Positions 54,313 to 62,994 of a stretch of 64,000 nucleotides of DNA are shown piece after piece. The stretch is from Nocardiopsis sp. TSRI0078 (lineage in GTDB: Bacteria > Actinomycetota > Actinomycetes > Streptosporangiales > Streptosporangiaceae). Each line of letters starts with the position of its first letter. The first letter of the stretch is position 1. The DNA lies in NCBI RefSeq assembly GCF_001905145.1, contig NZ_LWLB01000010.1:1-64000 (forward strand), in the 5' to 3' direction. Position numbers and translations under genes: made by a program. The notes under the pieces were generated by a model. That model saw nothing but the letters and a program-made list of their open reading frames with translations. It ran no database searches and had not been told where the DNA came from.

Positions 54313-55878
54313 GTGAAAGAACCGGTGATGCCCGGAGCGGTGCCCAACCCGCTCCGCAACGCCCTGGACCGCAGACTGCCCCGCATCGCCGGACCCAGCG
54401 TGCTGGTGCTCTTCGGCGTCACGGGCGACCTGGCGCGCAAGAAGCTCCTGCCCGCCATCTACGACCTCGCCAACCGGGGACTGCTGCCGCCGGGCTTTGG
54501 CCTGGTGGGCTTCGCCCGCCGCGACTGGGAGGACCAGGACTTCGCCGAACAGGCCTACCAGGCGGTGCGCGAGCACGCGCGCACCCCCTTCCGCGAGGAC
54601 GTGTGGCGCCAGCTGAGCGAGGGGGTCCGGTTCGTCCAGGGCGAGTTGGACGACGACGACGCCTTCGACCGCCTGGCCCACTGCGTGCACGAGATGGACT
54701 CCGCACGCGGTACCGGCGGCAACTACGCGTTCTACCTGTCCCTGCCGCCCAAGCTGTTCCCGACCGTGGTCAGGCAGCTCAAGCGGTGCGGCCTCGCCGA
54801 GCCCCGGGAGGACGAGGAAACGAACGGGGTACGGCCGTGGCGGAGGGTGGTGATCGAGAAGCCCTTCGGCCACGACCTGGAGAGCGCACAGGAGCTCAAC
54901 GCGGTGGTGGACGACGTGTTCCCGCCGTCGTCGGTGTTCCGCATCGACCACTACCTGGGCAAGGAGACGGTCCAGAACATCCTGGCGCTGCGCTTCGCCA
55001 ACACCCTCTTCGAGCCCCTGTGGAACCGCAGCTACGTGGACCACGTGCAGATCACCATGGCCGAGGACATCGGCGTGGGCGGTCGCGCGGGCTACTACGA
55101 CGGCATCGGCGCGGCCCGCGACGTCATCCAGAACCACCTGCTGCAGCTCCTGGCCCTCGTGGCGATGGAGGAGCCCATCTCCTACAGCGCGGACGCGCTC
55201 CGGGCGGAGAAGGAGAAGGTGCTGGCGTCGGTGTCGCTGCCCGAGGACCTGGAGACGGGCACCGCTCGCGGCCAGTACGCGGCGGGCTGGCAGGGCGGTG
55301 CGTCGGTGCGCGGCTACCTGGAGGAGGAGGGGATCCCCTCCGACTCGGTGACCGAGACCTACGCGGCCCTGAAGCTGGCGGTGAACACCCGGCGCTGGGC
55401 GGGCGTGCCGTTCTACCTGCGCACCGGCAAGCGGCTGGGCCGCCGGGTGACGGAGGTGGCGCTGGTGTTCCAGGGGACGCCCCAGCAGCTGTTCCCCCGC
55501 TCCGACGTGAGCGAGCTGGGGCAGAACGCCCTGGTCCTGCGCATCCAGCCGGACGAGGGCGTGACGCTGCGCTTCGGCTCCAAGGTGCCGGGGGCCAGCA
55601 TGGAGGTCCGCGAGGTGAGCATGGACTTCGCCTACGGGCAGTCCTTCACCGAGGCCAGCCCCGAGGCCTACGAGCGGCTCATCCTGGACGTGCTCATCGG
55701 CGACCCGCCGCTGTTCCCGCGCCAGGAGGAGGTCGAGCTGTCCTGGCGGATCCTGGACCCGGTCGAGGAGTACTGGGCCAAGGAGGGACGTCCCGAGCAG
55801 TACGGTTCGGGCACCTGGGGCCCGGAGTCGGCCCATCGGCTGCTCACCAGGGACGGACGCCAGTGGCGGCGCCCGTGA
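54313..55878 (+). CDS. zwf: Glucose-6-phosphate 1-dehydrogenase
   Basis: 521 residues, GTG with AGGAAG upstream; an ATG at 54328 is possible. Oxidises glucose-6-P to 6-phosphogluconolactone with NADP. Rossmann motif [18 protein letters not shown] near residue 35, substrate-binding [13 protein letters not shown] near 210-222, and [13 protein letters not shown] near 178. It is followed by opcA, its activator, and pgl, giving a full oxidative branch from G6P to 6-phosphogluconate. Confidence 0.96.
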   Translation: MKEPVMPGAVPNPLRNALDRRLPRIAGPSVLVLFGVTGDLARKKLLPAIYDLANRGLLPPGFGLVGFARRDWEDQDFAEQAYQAVREHARTPFREDVWRQLSEGVRFVQGELDDDDAFDRLAHCVHEMDSARGTGGNYAFYLSLPPKLFPTVVRQLKRCGLAEPREDEETNGVRPWRRVVIEKPFGHDLESAQELNAVVDDVFPPSSVFRIDHYLGKETVQNILALRFANTLFEPLWNRSYVDHVQITMAEDIGVGGRAGYYDGIGAARDVIQNHLLQLLALVAMEEPISYSADALRAEKEKVLASVSLPEDLETGTARGQYAAGWQGGASVRGYLEEEGIPSDSVTETYAALKLAVNTRRWAGVPFYLRTGKRLGRRVTEVALVFQGTPQQLFPRSDVSELGQNALVLRIQPDEGVTLRFGSKVPGASMEVREVSMDFAYGQSFTEASPEAYERLILDVLIGDPPLFPRQEEVELSWRILDPVEEYWAKEGRPEQYGSGTWGPESAHRLLTRDGRQWRRP

Positions 55879-55906
55879 CCGGCAACGAGACCGTCGGGAG
55901 GGACCG

Positions 55907-56827
55907 ATGACGCTCTATCTACCGCGCACCACCACCTCGCAGATCACCGAGGCGCTCATGGCCGAGCGCCTCAGCGTGGGCGGCGGTGCCATGAACATGG
56001 TGCTGACCCTGGTCATCGTCACCGACGAGGCCGACCACTACGACGCCGTGCGCGCCGCCACCGAGGCGGGCCGCGAGCACCCCTCACGCGTGGTGGCGCT
56101 GATCCGGCGCGACCCCGAGGCCGAACCGGCCATCGACGCCGAGATCCGCCGCCCGGGCACCGCCGGCCCGGGCGAGGCGGTACTGCTGCGGCTGTACGGG
56201 CCTCTGGGCGAGCACGCCGACTCGGTGGTCACCCCGCTGCTGGTGCCCGACGCACCGGTGGTGACGTGGTGGCCGGGCGTCGGCCCGGTCGACCCCGCCT
56301 CCGACCCGGTGGGGCGCCTGGCCCAGAGGCGGATCACCGACGCCCTGCGCGCCCCGGATCCGCTGAGGGACCTGGTGGAGCGGGTGGCCCACTACAGCCC
56401 GGGCGACACGGACCTGACCTGGACCCGGCTGACGCCGTGGCGTTCGCTGCTGGCCAGCGCCATGGACCAGCCGTGCGGATGGGTGACCGCGGCCAGGGTG
56501 ACCGCCGAGTCGCACTACCCGAGCGCCGAACTGCTGGCCGCGTGGCTGACGGACCGGCTGGAGGTGCCGGTGGAGCGCGGCACCTCCAACGGCCCCGGGC
56601 TGACCGAGGTCCGGCTGACCACCGACCAGGGGGACATCGTGATCTCCCGGGTGGACGGCCAGGTGGCCACGCTGTCGAGGTTCGGTCAGCCGGACCAGAC
56701 GGTGGCGCTGGCACGGCGCAGCGCCCCCGGGGCCCTGGCCGAGGAGCTGCGCCGTCTGGACCCCGACGAGATCTACGAGAGCGCGGCCCGCCACCTGGGG
56801 CCGCTGCTCGCTGGAAGCGGAGCATGA
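55907..56827 (+). CDS. opcA: G6PDH assembly/activator protein OpcA
   Basis: 306 residues, ATG with GGGAGGGA upstream. OpcA promotes assembly or redox activation of G6PDH. Family signature segments are NMVLTLVIVTDEADHYDAV, the RRPGTAGPGEAVLLRLYGPLGEH loop, and PDAPVVTWWPGVGPVDPASDPVG. Found between zwf and pgl as in other actinobacteria. Stop overlaps the pgl start (ATGA). Confidence 0.93.
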   Translation: MTLYLPRTTTSQITEALMAERLSVGGGAMNMVLTLVIVTDEADHYDAVRAATEAGREHPSRVVALIRRDPEAEPAIDAEIRRPGTAGPGEAVLLRLYGPLGEHADSVVTPLLVPDAPVVTWWPGVGPVDPASDPVGRLAQRRITDALRAPDPLRDLVERVAHYSPGDTDLTWTRLTPWRSLLASAMDQPCGWVTAARVTAESHYPSAELLAAWLTDRLEVPVERGTSNGPGLTEVRLTTDQGDIVISRVDGQVATLSRFGQPDQTVALARRSAPGALAEELRRLDPDEIYESAARHLGPLLAGSGA

Positions 56828-57576
56828 GGATGAGCGAACCGGAGATCGTCCGCCACTCCGACGCGGGAGCGCTGGCCGACAGCGTCGCGTTGAAGCTGGT
56901 GAACATGATCGTCCAGGCCGAGTCGGACAAGCGCGACTTCCACCTGGTGCTGACCGGGGGCGGGATCGGTATCCGCGCCCTGGAGGCGGTGCGCGACCAC
57001 GCCAAGGAGGCCGGGATCAGCTGGTCGCACGTGCACCTGTGGTGGGGCGACGAGCGGTTCCTGCCGGACAAGGACCCCGAGCGCAACGAGACCCAGGCGT
57101 GCGGGGCGCTGATCGACGCGGTCCCGGTCCCGCCGCACAACGTGCACCCGATGCCCGCCTCCGACGGGATGGACGGCGACCACGTCGGGCACGCGGCCAC
57201 CCGGTACGGCCGTGAGCTGGCGGTGGCCGCGCGCGGCCGGGGGCCCGTGCCCGCCTTCGACGTGTGCCTGCTGGGCGTGGGCCCGGACGCGCACGTGGCC
57301 TCGCTGTTCCCGGGCCTGCCCGAGGTGCGTGAGGAGGAGGCGTCGGTGGCCGCGGTGCACGACTCCCCCAAGCCGCCGCCGCAGCGGATCTCCCTGACCC
57401 TGCCCTCGATCCGCGCCGCCCGCGAGGTGTGGGTGCTGGCCTCGGGTGAGGGCAAGGCCGAGGCCGTTCGCCTGGGCCTCGCCGGGGGCAGCGTGGACGA
57501 GGCCCCCGTGGCCGGTGCGCGCGGCGCGGAGCGGACCGTGTTCTGGCTGGACGAGGCGGCCGCCTCGAAGCTGTAG
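56824..57576 (+). CDS. pgl: 6-Phosphogluconolactonase
   Basis: 250 residues, start overlapping opcA by four bases. Hydrolyses 6-phosphogluconolactone. Typical motifs are FHLVLTGGGIGIRALEAV, HLWWGDERFLPDKDPERNE and DVCLLGVGPDAHVASLFPG. Last gene in the pentose phosphate cluster, followed by a very strong terminator. Confidence 0.95.
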   Translation: MRMSEPEIVRHSDAGALADSVALKLVNMIVQAESDKRDFHLVLTGGGIGIRALEAVRDHAKEAGISWSHVHLWWGDERFLPDKDPERNETQACGALIDAVPVPPHNVHPMPASDGMDGDHVGHAATRYGRELAVAARGRGPVPAFDVCLLGVGPDAHVASLFPGLPEVREEEASVAAVHDSPKPPPQRISLTLPSIRAAREVWVLASGEGKAEAVRLGLAGGSVDEAPVAGARGAERTVFWLDEAAASKL

Positions 57577-57588
57577 CCGCGCCCGATG

Positions 57589-57630
57589 CACACGAGCGCC
57601 CCGGCCGGGTCCGGCCGGGGCGCTCGTGTG
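57589..57630 (+). terminator. Terminator after pgl
   Basis: 18-bp perfect arms CACACGAGCGCCCCGGCC (57589-57606) and complement (57613-57630), 6-nt loop that can pair two more bases. One of the strongest hairpins in the window. Confidence 0.88.
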
Positions 57631-57657
57631 CGCGGCGCCCGCTCCCCGACGGGCGGT

Positions 57658-57676
57658 GCCCCTCCCGGGGAGGGGC
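57658..57676 (-). terminator. Short hairpin after the MurE-like gene
   Basis: GCCCCTCC-CGG-GGAGGGGC, 5 bp beyond the minus-strand stop (57681). Confidence 0.6.
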
Positions 57677-57680
57677 GTCC

Positions 57681-59162
57681 TCAGGCGCGGGCGAGCTCGC
57701 GCACGACCGTCATGTCGTCGAAGGGGACGAGGTCGCCGCCGACGCTCTGGTGGGACTCGCTGCCCTTGCCCGCGACCAGGACGACGTCCCCCAGGCCGGC
57801 CGAGGACAGCGCGAGGGCGATGGCCCCGCGTCGGTCGCCGACCCGCTCGAAGGGCGTCCCGGTCGCCTCGATGCCCGGGGCGACCTGGTCCATGATCGCC
57901 TCCGGGTCCTCGTACCGGGGGTTGTCGGAGGTGAGCACGCACAGGTCGGAGTAGGTGCCCGCGATCTCGCCCATCCGGGCGCGCTTGGTGGTGTCCCGGT
58001 CGCCGCCGCAGCCGAAGACGGTGAGCACCCGGTGCGGGGCGAACCCGCGGATCGTGCACAGGACCTTGTCCAGCGAGTCGGGCGAGTGGGCGTAGTCCAC
58101 GATGACGGAGACCCCGTCCCGGGTGCCGAAGTGCTCGAACCGGCCCGGGATCTGCGGCATCCGGTCGAGGGCGTCCACCAGGCCGCCCAGGTCGTGCCCC
58201 AGGAGGTGGCAGGCCGCCACCGCGGCCAGCGCGTTGGAGACCGAGAAGCGGCCCGGGACGGGGATCGCCGCCGGGTACTTGCGGTCGCCGTGGTGCAGGA
58301 CGAACCGTGTCCCGGAGGCGTCCACGACCAGGTCGGTCGCCCGGTAGTCCGCGTCCGCCTCGATGGCGTAGGTGGTCACGGCGCCGGGCATCATGGCCGG
58401 GATCGCGGCGCCCACGGGGTCGTCGGCGTTGACCACGGCGCGCCGGCACATGCCCGCGAACAGGAGCATCTTCGCCTCCCGGTAGCTCTCCATCGTGCCG
58501 TGGTCGTCCAGGTGGTCCTGGCTCAGGTTGGTGAAGATCCCGACGTCGACGAAGGAGCCGTCCACCCGGTGGTTCAGCAGCCCCATCGACGTCGCCTCCA
58601 GCACGACGCTGCCGCTGCCCCGGTCGCGCATACACGCCAGCAGGTACTGGAGGTCCGGTGACTCCGGCGTGCTCAGCACCGACCTCGGCATGGGGACGGG
58701 GTCGCCGCCGGTCCGTGCGCCGGAGGTCCCGATGACCCCCACCCGGGCGCCCTCGGAGATCCTCAGCAGCGACTCGTACATGGACGACACCGACGTCTTG
58801 CCGTTGGTGCCGGTGACGGCGACCACGTCCATGGCGCGCCCCGGTTCACCGTGGTAGCGCGCCGAGACGATCGCCGTCGCGATGCGCGCGTTCGGCACCC
58901 GGACCACACACGTGCCGGCGCCCGTCGGCCGGTCCCCGTCCGGGACCGGGAACGGCCCCTCGACGAGCACGGCGACGGCCCCGCGGGCGACCGCCTCCCC
59001 GAGGGCCTCGGGACCGCCCTCGCGGTGTCCCGGCAGGGCGATGTAGAGCGAACCGGGCACCACGCGGTCGGCGTCCAGGCACGGCCCGGAGGTGATCGGC
59101 GTGTCCTGGTCTCCGTGCAGTACCTGGTGGTCGTGGCCGTGCAGCAGTTCGCTCAGCTTCAC
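57681..59162 (-). CDS. Orphan MurE-type Mur ligase
   Basis: 493 residues. GTG 59162 with AAGGGA upstream; the frame is open far upstream but that DNA belongs to other genes. Three Mur-ligase domains: N-terminal (1-105), ATPase with VVAVTGTNGKTSVSSMYESLL near 120, GIFTNLSQDHLDDHGTMESYREAKMLLF, VNADDP, and a C-terminal domain with VIVDYAHSPDSLDKVL, VFGCGGDRDTTKR and SDNPRYEDP. The DNPR motif marks selection of meso-diaminopimelate. It is far from the division/cell-wall genes where murE normally lies, so it is probably a second copy with a special or secondary-metabolic role. Confidence 0.85.
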   Translation of the reverse strand: MKLSELLHGHDHQVLHGDQDTPITSGPCLDADRVVPGSLYIALPGHREGGPEALGEAVARGAVAVLVEGPFPVPDGDRPTGAGTCVVRVPNARIATAIVSARYHGEPGRAMDVVAVTGTNGKTSVSSMYESLLRISEGARVGVIGTSGARTGGDPVPMPRSVLSTPESPDLQYLLACMRDRGSGSVVLEATSMGLLNHRVDGSFVDVGIFTNLSQDHLDDHGTMESYREAKMLLFAGMCRRAVVNADDPVGAAIPAMMPGAVTTYAIEADADYRATDLVVDASGTRFVLHHGDRKYPAAIPVPGRFSVSNALAAVAACHLLGHDLGGLVDALDRMPQIPGRFEHFGTRDGVSVIVDYAHSPDSLDKVLCTIRGFAPHRVLTVFGCGGDRDTTKRARMGEIAGTYSDLCVLTSDNPRYEDPEAIMDQVAPGIEATGTPFERVGDRRGAIALALSSAGLGDVVLVAGKGSESHQSVGGDLVPFDDMTVVRELARA

Positions 59163-59386
59163 AAGGGTCCCTTCGAGAGTGGCGCGGCCGACGCCGTGGG
59201 CACGGCCGCGTCCGTGGGCGCGGTCGACGGAGCCGACCGGCGGGGAGGGTGGTGCGGGACTGGATGGGAGGGCCCGGCGCGGAGGCCGGGAGACGGGGCG
59301 GCACACGGTGTGCGCGAAGGGGGTGGCGGGCCCGCGGGGGCGCGGGCGGGACGCACGTGGGCGCCGGAGACTACGCGGAGAGGTCG

Positions 59387-59539
59387 CTAACCATGGCCGT
59401 GCAGGGCCGTGAGGCCGGTGCGGGGCGCCTCCGGCAGGACGGAGGTCGACCGGCTGACGGTCGAGGAGCCCGCGGTGGCCGAGCCCAGGACGAGGGCGGT
59501 CCGGAACGGACCCTGCTCCACCGCGTGCGTGTCGGCCAT
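59387..59539 (-). CDS. Possible 50-residue leaderless peptide upstream of the Mur ligase
   Basis: ATG 59539 to TAG 59387-59389. Almost all codons end in G or C. A TACACT -10-like box ends 6 nt before the ATG, as in leaderless actinobacterial genes. The peptide starts MADTHAVEQGPFRTALVLG and has a Ser/Thr-rich core (SATAGSSTVSRSTS) and a C-terminus ending in LHGHG. No cysteine, no signal peptide. It resembles a RiPP-type precursor in size, but no modification enzyme is visible except the Mur ligase 224 bp further. The high G+C makes chance frames common, so confidence is low. Confidence 0.35.
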   Translation of the reverse strand: MADTHAVEQGPFRTALVLGSATAGSSTVSRSTSVLPEAPRTGLTALHGHG

Positions 59540-59659
59540 GACAGGAGTGTACGCGCCCGGTCGCGGCCCGAGGGAGGCGGAAGGGCTGGGAGGGGCTGAG
59601 GAGGGCGTCCCTGGCCGCGCGGGGCACCCTGGGGCCGCGGGGCGTGTCCGGCCGCGTAC

Positions 59660-59896
59660 GCGGCCTCGGGTACCGGCCGGAGGACAGGTGGGTCCGGGCC
59701 GGGGGCCTCGTCGGTGAGCAGGTAGGCGTCCACGGGCCTGTCCACGCGGTCGCTGCGTCCCGCGCCGTAGATGGTGTGTCCGGCGCCCTCGTGGGTGACC
59801 AGGACGGCGTCCTCCAGCCGGTCGGCCGGCAGTGGGGGGTGGCAGGGTCCGCGCGGGTGCCGATGACCACGGCCGGGGACGCGTCCGGTTCCGGGG
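59660..59896 (-). pseudogene. C-terminal remnant of a TAP-type alpha/beta hydrolase
   Basis: On the minus strand one frame reads SPAVVIGTRADPATPH (about 59880-59830) and a shifted frame continues RLEDAVLVTHEGAGHTIYG and SDCVDRPVDAYLLTDEAPG. These are the family-typical end of tripeptidyl-aminopeptidase/proteinase hydrolases: the aspartate in DPATP, the histidine in GAGHT, and the SDCVD...AYL tail. A frameshift and missing codons separate the two parts. The N-terminal 400 residues are absent, cut off where the CARF gene ends. Confidence 0.7.
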
Positions 59897-62089
59897 TCAG
59901 AGCAGGCTGACGTCGGTGTCGAACAGCGGGGGCAGCGCGTCGGGGGAGGCGACCGCCACGAGGGGGCGCAAGGGTTCGCCGAAGGTGATCCGTCCCGGCT
60001 CCCGCTCCGGCTCGGCGTGGGCGATCCAGTCCACCAGTTCGACCGCGCGTCCGACGTCGCCTCCGGGCCGGGCCAGGGCGATCACCGTTCCGGCCACGTC
60101 GCAGCGCGTGCCGAGGTGCACGGTCGCGGCGAACACGCTCTGCGCCCACGCGCCCCGGCCGACCTCGTGCGCCCGGCCGCCGGGGGTCCGGCGCCGGTAC
60201 CGGCCCGGCGCGGTCAGGCCCACCGCGCGGTCGTCGAAGGTGAGCACCAGGCTGGGACGCTCCTGGGCGGTCAGGCACTCCTCGGGGTCGGTGAGGGAGG
60301 CGTCCATCCACACCCCGGCCCGGCCGCCGGCCGCCCGGACCAGGGCGGCGCGGGCGGCGTCGAGCAGGCCGGTGTCCACCTGGGTGCGGGCCGCACGGCA
60401 CACCCGGTCGTCCAGGGACAAGGACGGGCTCCCGGCGCCCTCCCCCGGCCGGTCGCCGGTCAGCGGCGTGTACCCGGGCAGGACCAGGGACCAGTCCACC
60501 CTGGCGCGGCCCCGCAGGGGCAGCGCGCCGTGGGTCAGGCAGACCACGGCGCGCCTGCGCGCCAGCTGGTAGGTGGCGCAGGCGCCCGAGCGCCGGGCTG
60601 CCAGGGCCAGGCCCAGGCTCATCGCCTTGGTCCCGGTGGTGATGTCGGCGATGACCGGGGGCGGCGGGTCGGTGTCCCGCTCCCGGATGATCCAGTCGCG
60701 GGCGACGGCGGCGACCGCGTCGGCGTCGAAGCCGTCCACGGGGTCGGGGGTGAAGCGGACCCGGTCGCGGTACCCCGCCTCCCTCAGACGTGCGGCGTCG
60801 GCGGGCGGAGCTCCGGGGTGCTCGGCGGCGTGCAGGGTCCGGGCGGCGGACTCGCGGACCCCGTCGCGCACGCTCTGCCGTGAGGGCAGGATCAGCGTGC
60901 CGGCGGGCCGGTGGGCGTGTACCGCGGTGAGGGTGCCCAGGCGGCTGCCGCCCAGGGAGGTGACCAGGACGGGGCGGTCGCCGGGGCCGGGGTGGTGCTC
61001 GGGCGGCGGGGGCGCGGCGGGCTCCGGCGGCGGGGGCACGGATCCGGATCCGGTGCGGGCGCCGGGGGCCGGTGCTCCCGGACCGGGGAAGAAGGCCCTG
61101 CGGATCTCCTCGAAGGAGGTCAGCCGCGACAGCAGGTCGTCCAGGCTCCACACGTGCACGTTGCGGGCGCTCAGGGCGGGGTTGTAGGCGGTGACGCGCT
61201 CCCGCAGCCCGGGGACGGAGGGGCCGGTGTGGACGAACAGCACCTGGGCGGCGGTACCGAAGACCCGGCGGGCCTTGGCCACGGTCCACCCGGCGCGGGC
61301 CACGACGTCCTCGGGGCGGGTCTTGGCCTCCACGCACAGCACCCGGTGCCGGTAGCGCACGATGGCGTCGAAGTCGGCGATGGACCCGTCGGGGTGGCGG
61401 GGGTCGGCGACCTGTCGGGCTCCGATGACCTCGGTGTCGGAGTGGCGGCGCGTGTGGCGCAGCAGGTGGGACAGGACGCGGCCCTCGGCGACGACGCCGC
61501 GCCGCACTGCCGGGGACAGGTCGGGAAAGCGCGCCTGGAGGGCCTGGCGTCCTCCCTGCACGAAGAGGCGGACGGGTTCGGGGTCGCGGTCCTCCAGCCA
61601 GCGGGCGCCGTGGATCCCGGCGAGGGTGCACAGGTCGACGCCGTCGCTGACCACGGGGCGCCCGGGGTGGGAGCCGTCGAAGGTGCGCAGGGTGTCGCGT
61701 GCGGCGTCGAGGTAGTGGCGCCAGCGGCGTGTGTGGGGGTGGCGGTCCTCGGGCAGGACCCGCTCGTGCAGCAGGGCCGCGGCCACGCTCATCACCTTGG
61801 TGCCGCCGGTGTAGTCCAGGAACCAGGGCTCACCGCCGCCCGCACGGTGCAGGGCGGCCATGGTGTCGGTGACCGCACCGAAGTCGTGGGGGTCGGGGCC
61901 GACGCTCACCACCCGCACGGACTCCGGGGAGGCCAGCCGCTCCACGGCGGCGGCGACCCGCCGGGCGAGGTGCCGGGTGCCGTCGCTGGCCACCAGGGCC
62001 AGGTGGTCGGCGGGGAGGGTGAGCGCTGACAGCAGCGCGGGGGTGGGGTTGCGCCCGACGAGCACGGCGGCGGCACGGGGGCTGTCCAC
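59897..62089 (-). CDS. CARF - PD-(D/E)XK nuclease - CARF protein (Can1/Card1-like)
   Basis: 730 residues, GTG start after GGAGGGA. Residues 1-135 look like a CARF domain: strand AAVLVGRN, LALVASDG and the signature FLDYTGGTKVMSVA (TGGTK at 94-98). Residues 195-335 carry a PD-(D/E)XK nuclease core: AEGRVLSHLL (E202), SIADFDAIV (D239/D241), VLCVEAKT (E254, K256). A Pro-rich linker follows (340-372). Residues 373-520 give a second CARF: RPVLVTSLGGSRLG and IADITTGTKAMSLGLALA (TTGTK 484-488). The last 200 residues are unrecognised. CARF domains bind cyclic oligoadenylates from type III CRISPR systems. Can1/Card1 nucleases have related parts, but no cas genes or array are in view. Confidence 0.8.
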   Translation of the reverse strand: MDSPRAAAVLVGRNPTPALLSALTLPADHLALVASDGTRHLARRVAAAVERLASPESVRVVSVGPDPHDFGAVTDTMAALHRAGGGEPWFLDYTGGTKVMSVAAALLHERVLPEDRHPHTRRWRHYLDAARDTLRTFDGSHPGRPVVSDGVDLCTLAGIHGARWLEDRDPEPVRLFVQGGRQALQARFPDLSPAVRRGVVAEGRVLSHLLRHTRRHSDTEVIGARQVADPRHPDGSIADFDAIVRYRHRVLCVEAKTRPEDVVARAGWTVAKARRVFGTAAQVLFVHTGPSVPGLRERVTAYNPALSARNVHVWSLDDLLSRLTSFEEIRRAFFPGPGAPAPGARTGSGSVPPPPEPAAPPPPEHHPGPGDRPVLVTSLGGSRLGTLTAVHAHRPAGTLILPSRQSVRDGVRESAARTLHAAEHPGAPPADAARLREAGYRDRVRFTPDPVDGFDADAVAAVARDWIIRERDTDPPPPVIADITTGTKAMSLGLALAARRSGACATYQLARRRAVVCLTHGALPLRGRARVDWSLVLPGYTPLTGDRPGEGAGSPSLSLDDRVCRAARTQVDTGLLDAARAALVRAAGGRAGVWMDASLTDPEECLTAQERPSLVLTFDDRAVGLTAPGRYRRRTPGGRAHEVGRGAWAQSVFAATVHLGTRCDVAGTVIALARPGGDVGRAVELVDWIAHAEPEREPGRITFGEPLRPLVAVASPDALPPLFDTDVSLL

Positions 62090-62230
62090 GGCGTCCCTCC
62101 CGGGAAGGGGGTGCGGTCGGCGACCACGCTACTGCGCACGCGCGGCGTCCTCCCCGGGAACGCCCCGTTCCCCGCGGTCCCGGCTTCCGCCGCCGGTCCC
62201 GGTGGCCGTCCCCTCCTCCCCGCGCCCGCC

Positions 62231-62623
62231 TCAGGCGCTCACCGGCCTCCCCCCGGGCACGGGCCTGTCCTGGGCCCGGCCGCCGACCCGTACCGGGGAG
62301 CCGCTGACCACGAAGGAGCGGCAGGCGGTGACCACCCCGCTGCCGTCGCGTACGAGGTCGGAGGGCACGAGCAGGTCCCGGCGCTCGGGATGGGCGGAGA
62401 CGACCACGGAGGAGACGATGAACCACACTCCCTCCTGCGGTTCGGGGAGGTCGGCCCTGGTGCGCTTCTCCGCCATCAGCGGCACCCCGGCCACCTCCAG
62501 TCCCACGGGGACGCGTACGGCCTCCACCCGGGCGGGCCGGACCGCGCCCGGCCAGCGCCGGATGACGCGCGACCTCTCGTCCACGACTGTCACCACATGC
62601 GGCGTCAGGTTGACCACCCGCAT
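62231..62623 (-). CDS. Small NLTPH-type protein upstream of the CARF nuclease
   Basis: 130 residues, ATG 62623 after GGAGG (spacing 8). N-terminus MRVVNLTPHVVTVVDE, central arginine-rich PARVEAVRVP, then LPEPQEGVWFIVSSVVVSAHPERRDLLVPSDLVRDGSGVV. This matches a conserved family of short proteins that I recall mainly from phages and mobile DNA, without assigned function. It precedes the CARF gene on the same strand with a 141-bp gap, so they are probably co-transcribed. It could be a regulator, inhibitor or ring-nuclease-like partner; none of this is shown by the sequence. Confidence 0.7.
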   Translation of the reverse strand: MRVVNLTPHVVTVVDERSRVIRRWPGAVRPARVEAVRVPVGLEVAGVPLMAEKRTRADLPEPQEGVWFIVSSVVVSAHPERRDLLVPSDLVRDGSGVVTACRSFVVSGSPVRVGGRAQDRPVPGGRPVSA

Positions 62624-62815
62624 CCGGCGACCTCCGTTCCTCTCGCTCCGGATGGCCGGACGGACGCCCGGTCCGTCCGTGACGTGCCCCGTTCCGGGAC
62701 CCTCACCGCAGTCTCTCGGACACATCCGCGCCCGCCAGGGCACCGTGGCGCACCGAAAACCCGGGAAAGGTGAGGCCATTGTTTCTGATGTCCATTCCAT
62801 TGGCTTTTTTGGGCG

Positions 62816-62875
62816 TTTATACAGCTTGGTACGAGAGTCCAATCATTGACATTTCCGCCGCAGCACACCTATTTT
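62816..62875. promoter_or_regulatory. Divergent promoter pair in an A/T-rich gap
   Basis: Plus strand: TTGACA (62846-62851), 18-bp spacer, TATTTT (62870-62875), pointing to the Cys-rich gene at 62995. Minus strand: TTGGAC (62842-62837), 15-bp spacer, TATAAA (62821-62816), pointing to the NLTPH-CARF genes. The gap 62624-62994 is the most A/T-rich part of the right end and includes a T6 run near 62805. Confidence 0.6.
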
Positions 62876-62994
62876 GGAGTGCGGCCTCCCGTTGACGCGG
62901 GGGTGCCGCCTGAGGTCTCACGCCTCTTTACACACGCGCTTTCCCGGAGGGCTGGGGAAGCGTCCCGGCCCCGGACCACCGGGGAGAAGAGTTC

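Noticed and set aside
57681-61631. A single 1,316-codon open frame on the minus strand joining the Mur ligase to upstream DNA
   Set aside because: Upstream of 59162 it runs through the CARF gene in another frame. It has no domain apart from a piece of the broken hydrolase, and the ligase has its own start and ribosome site.
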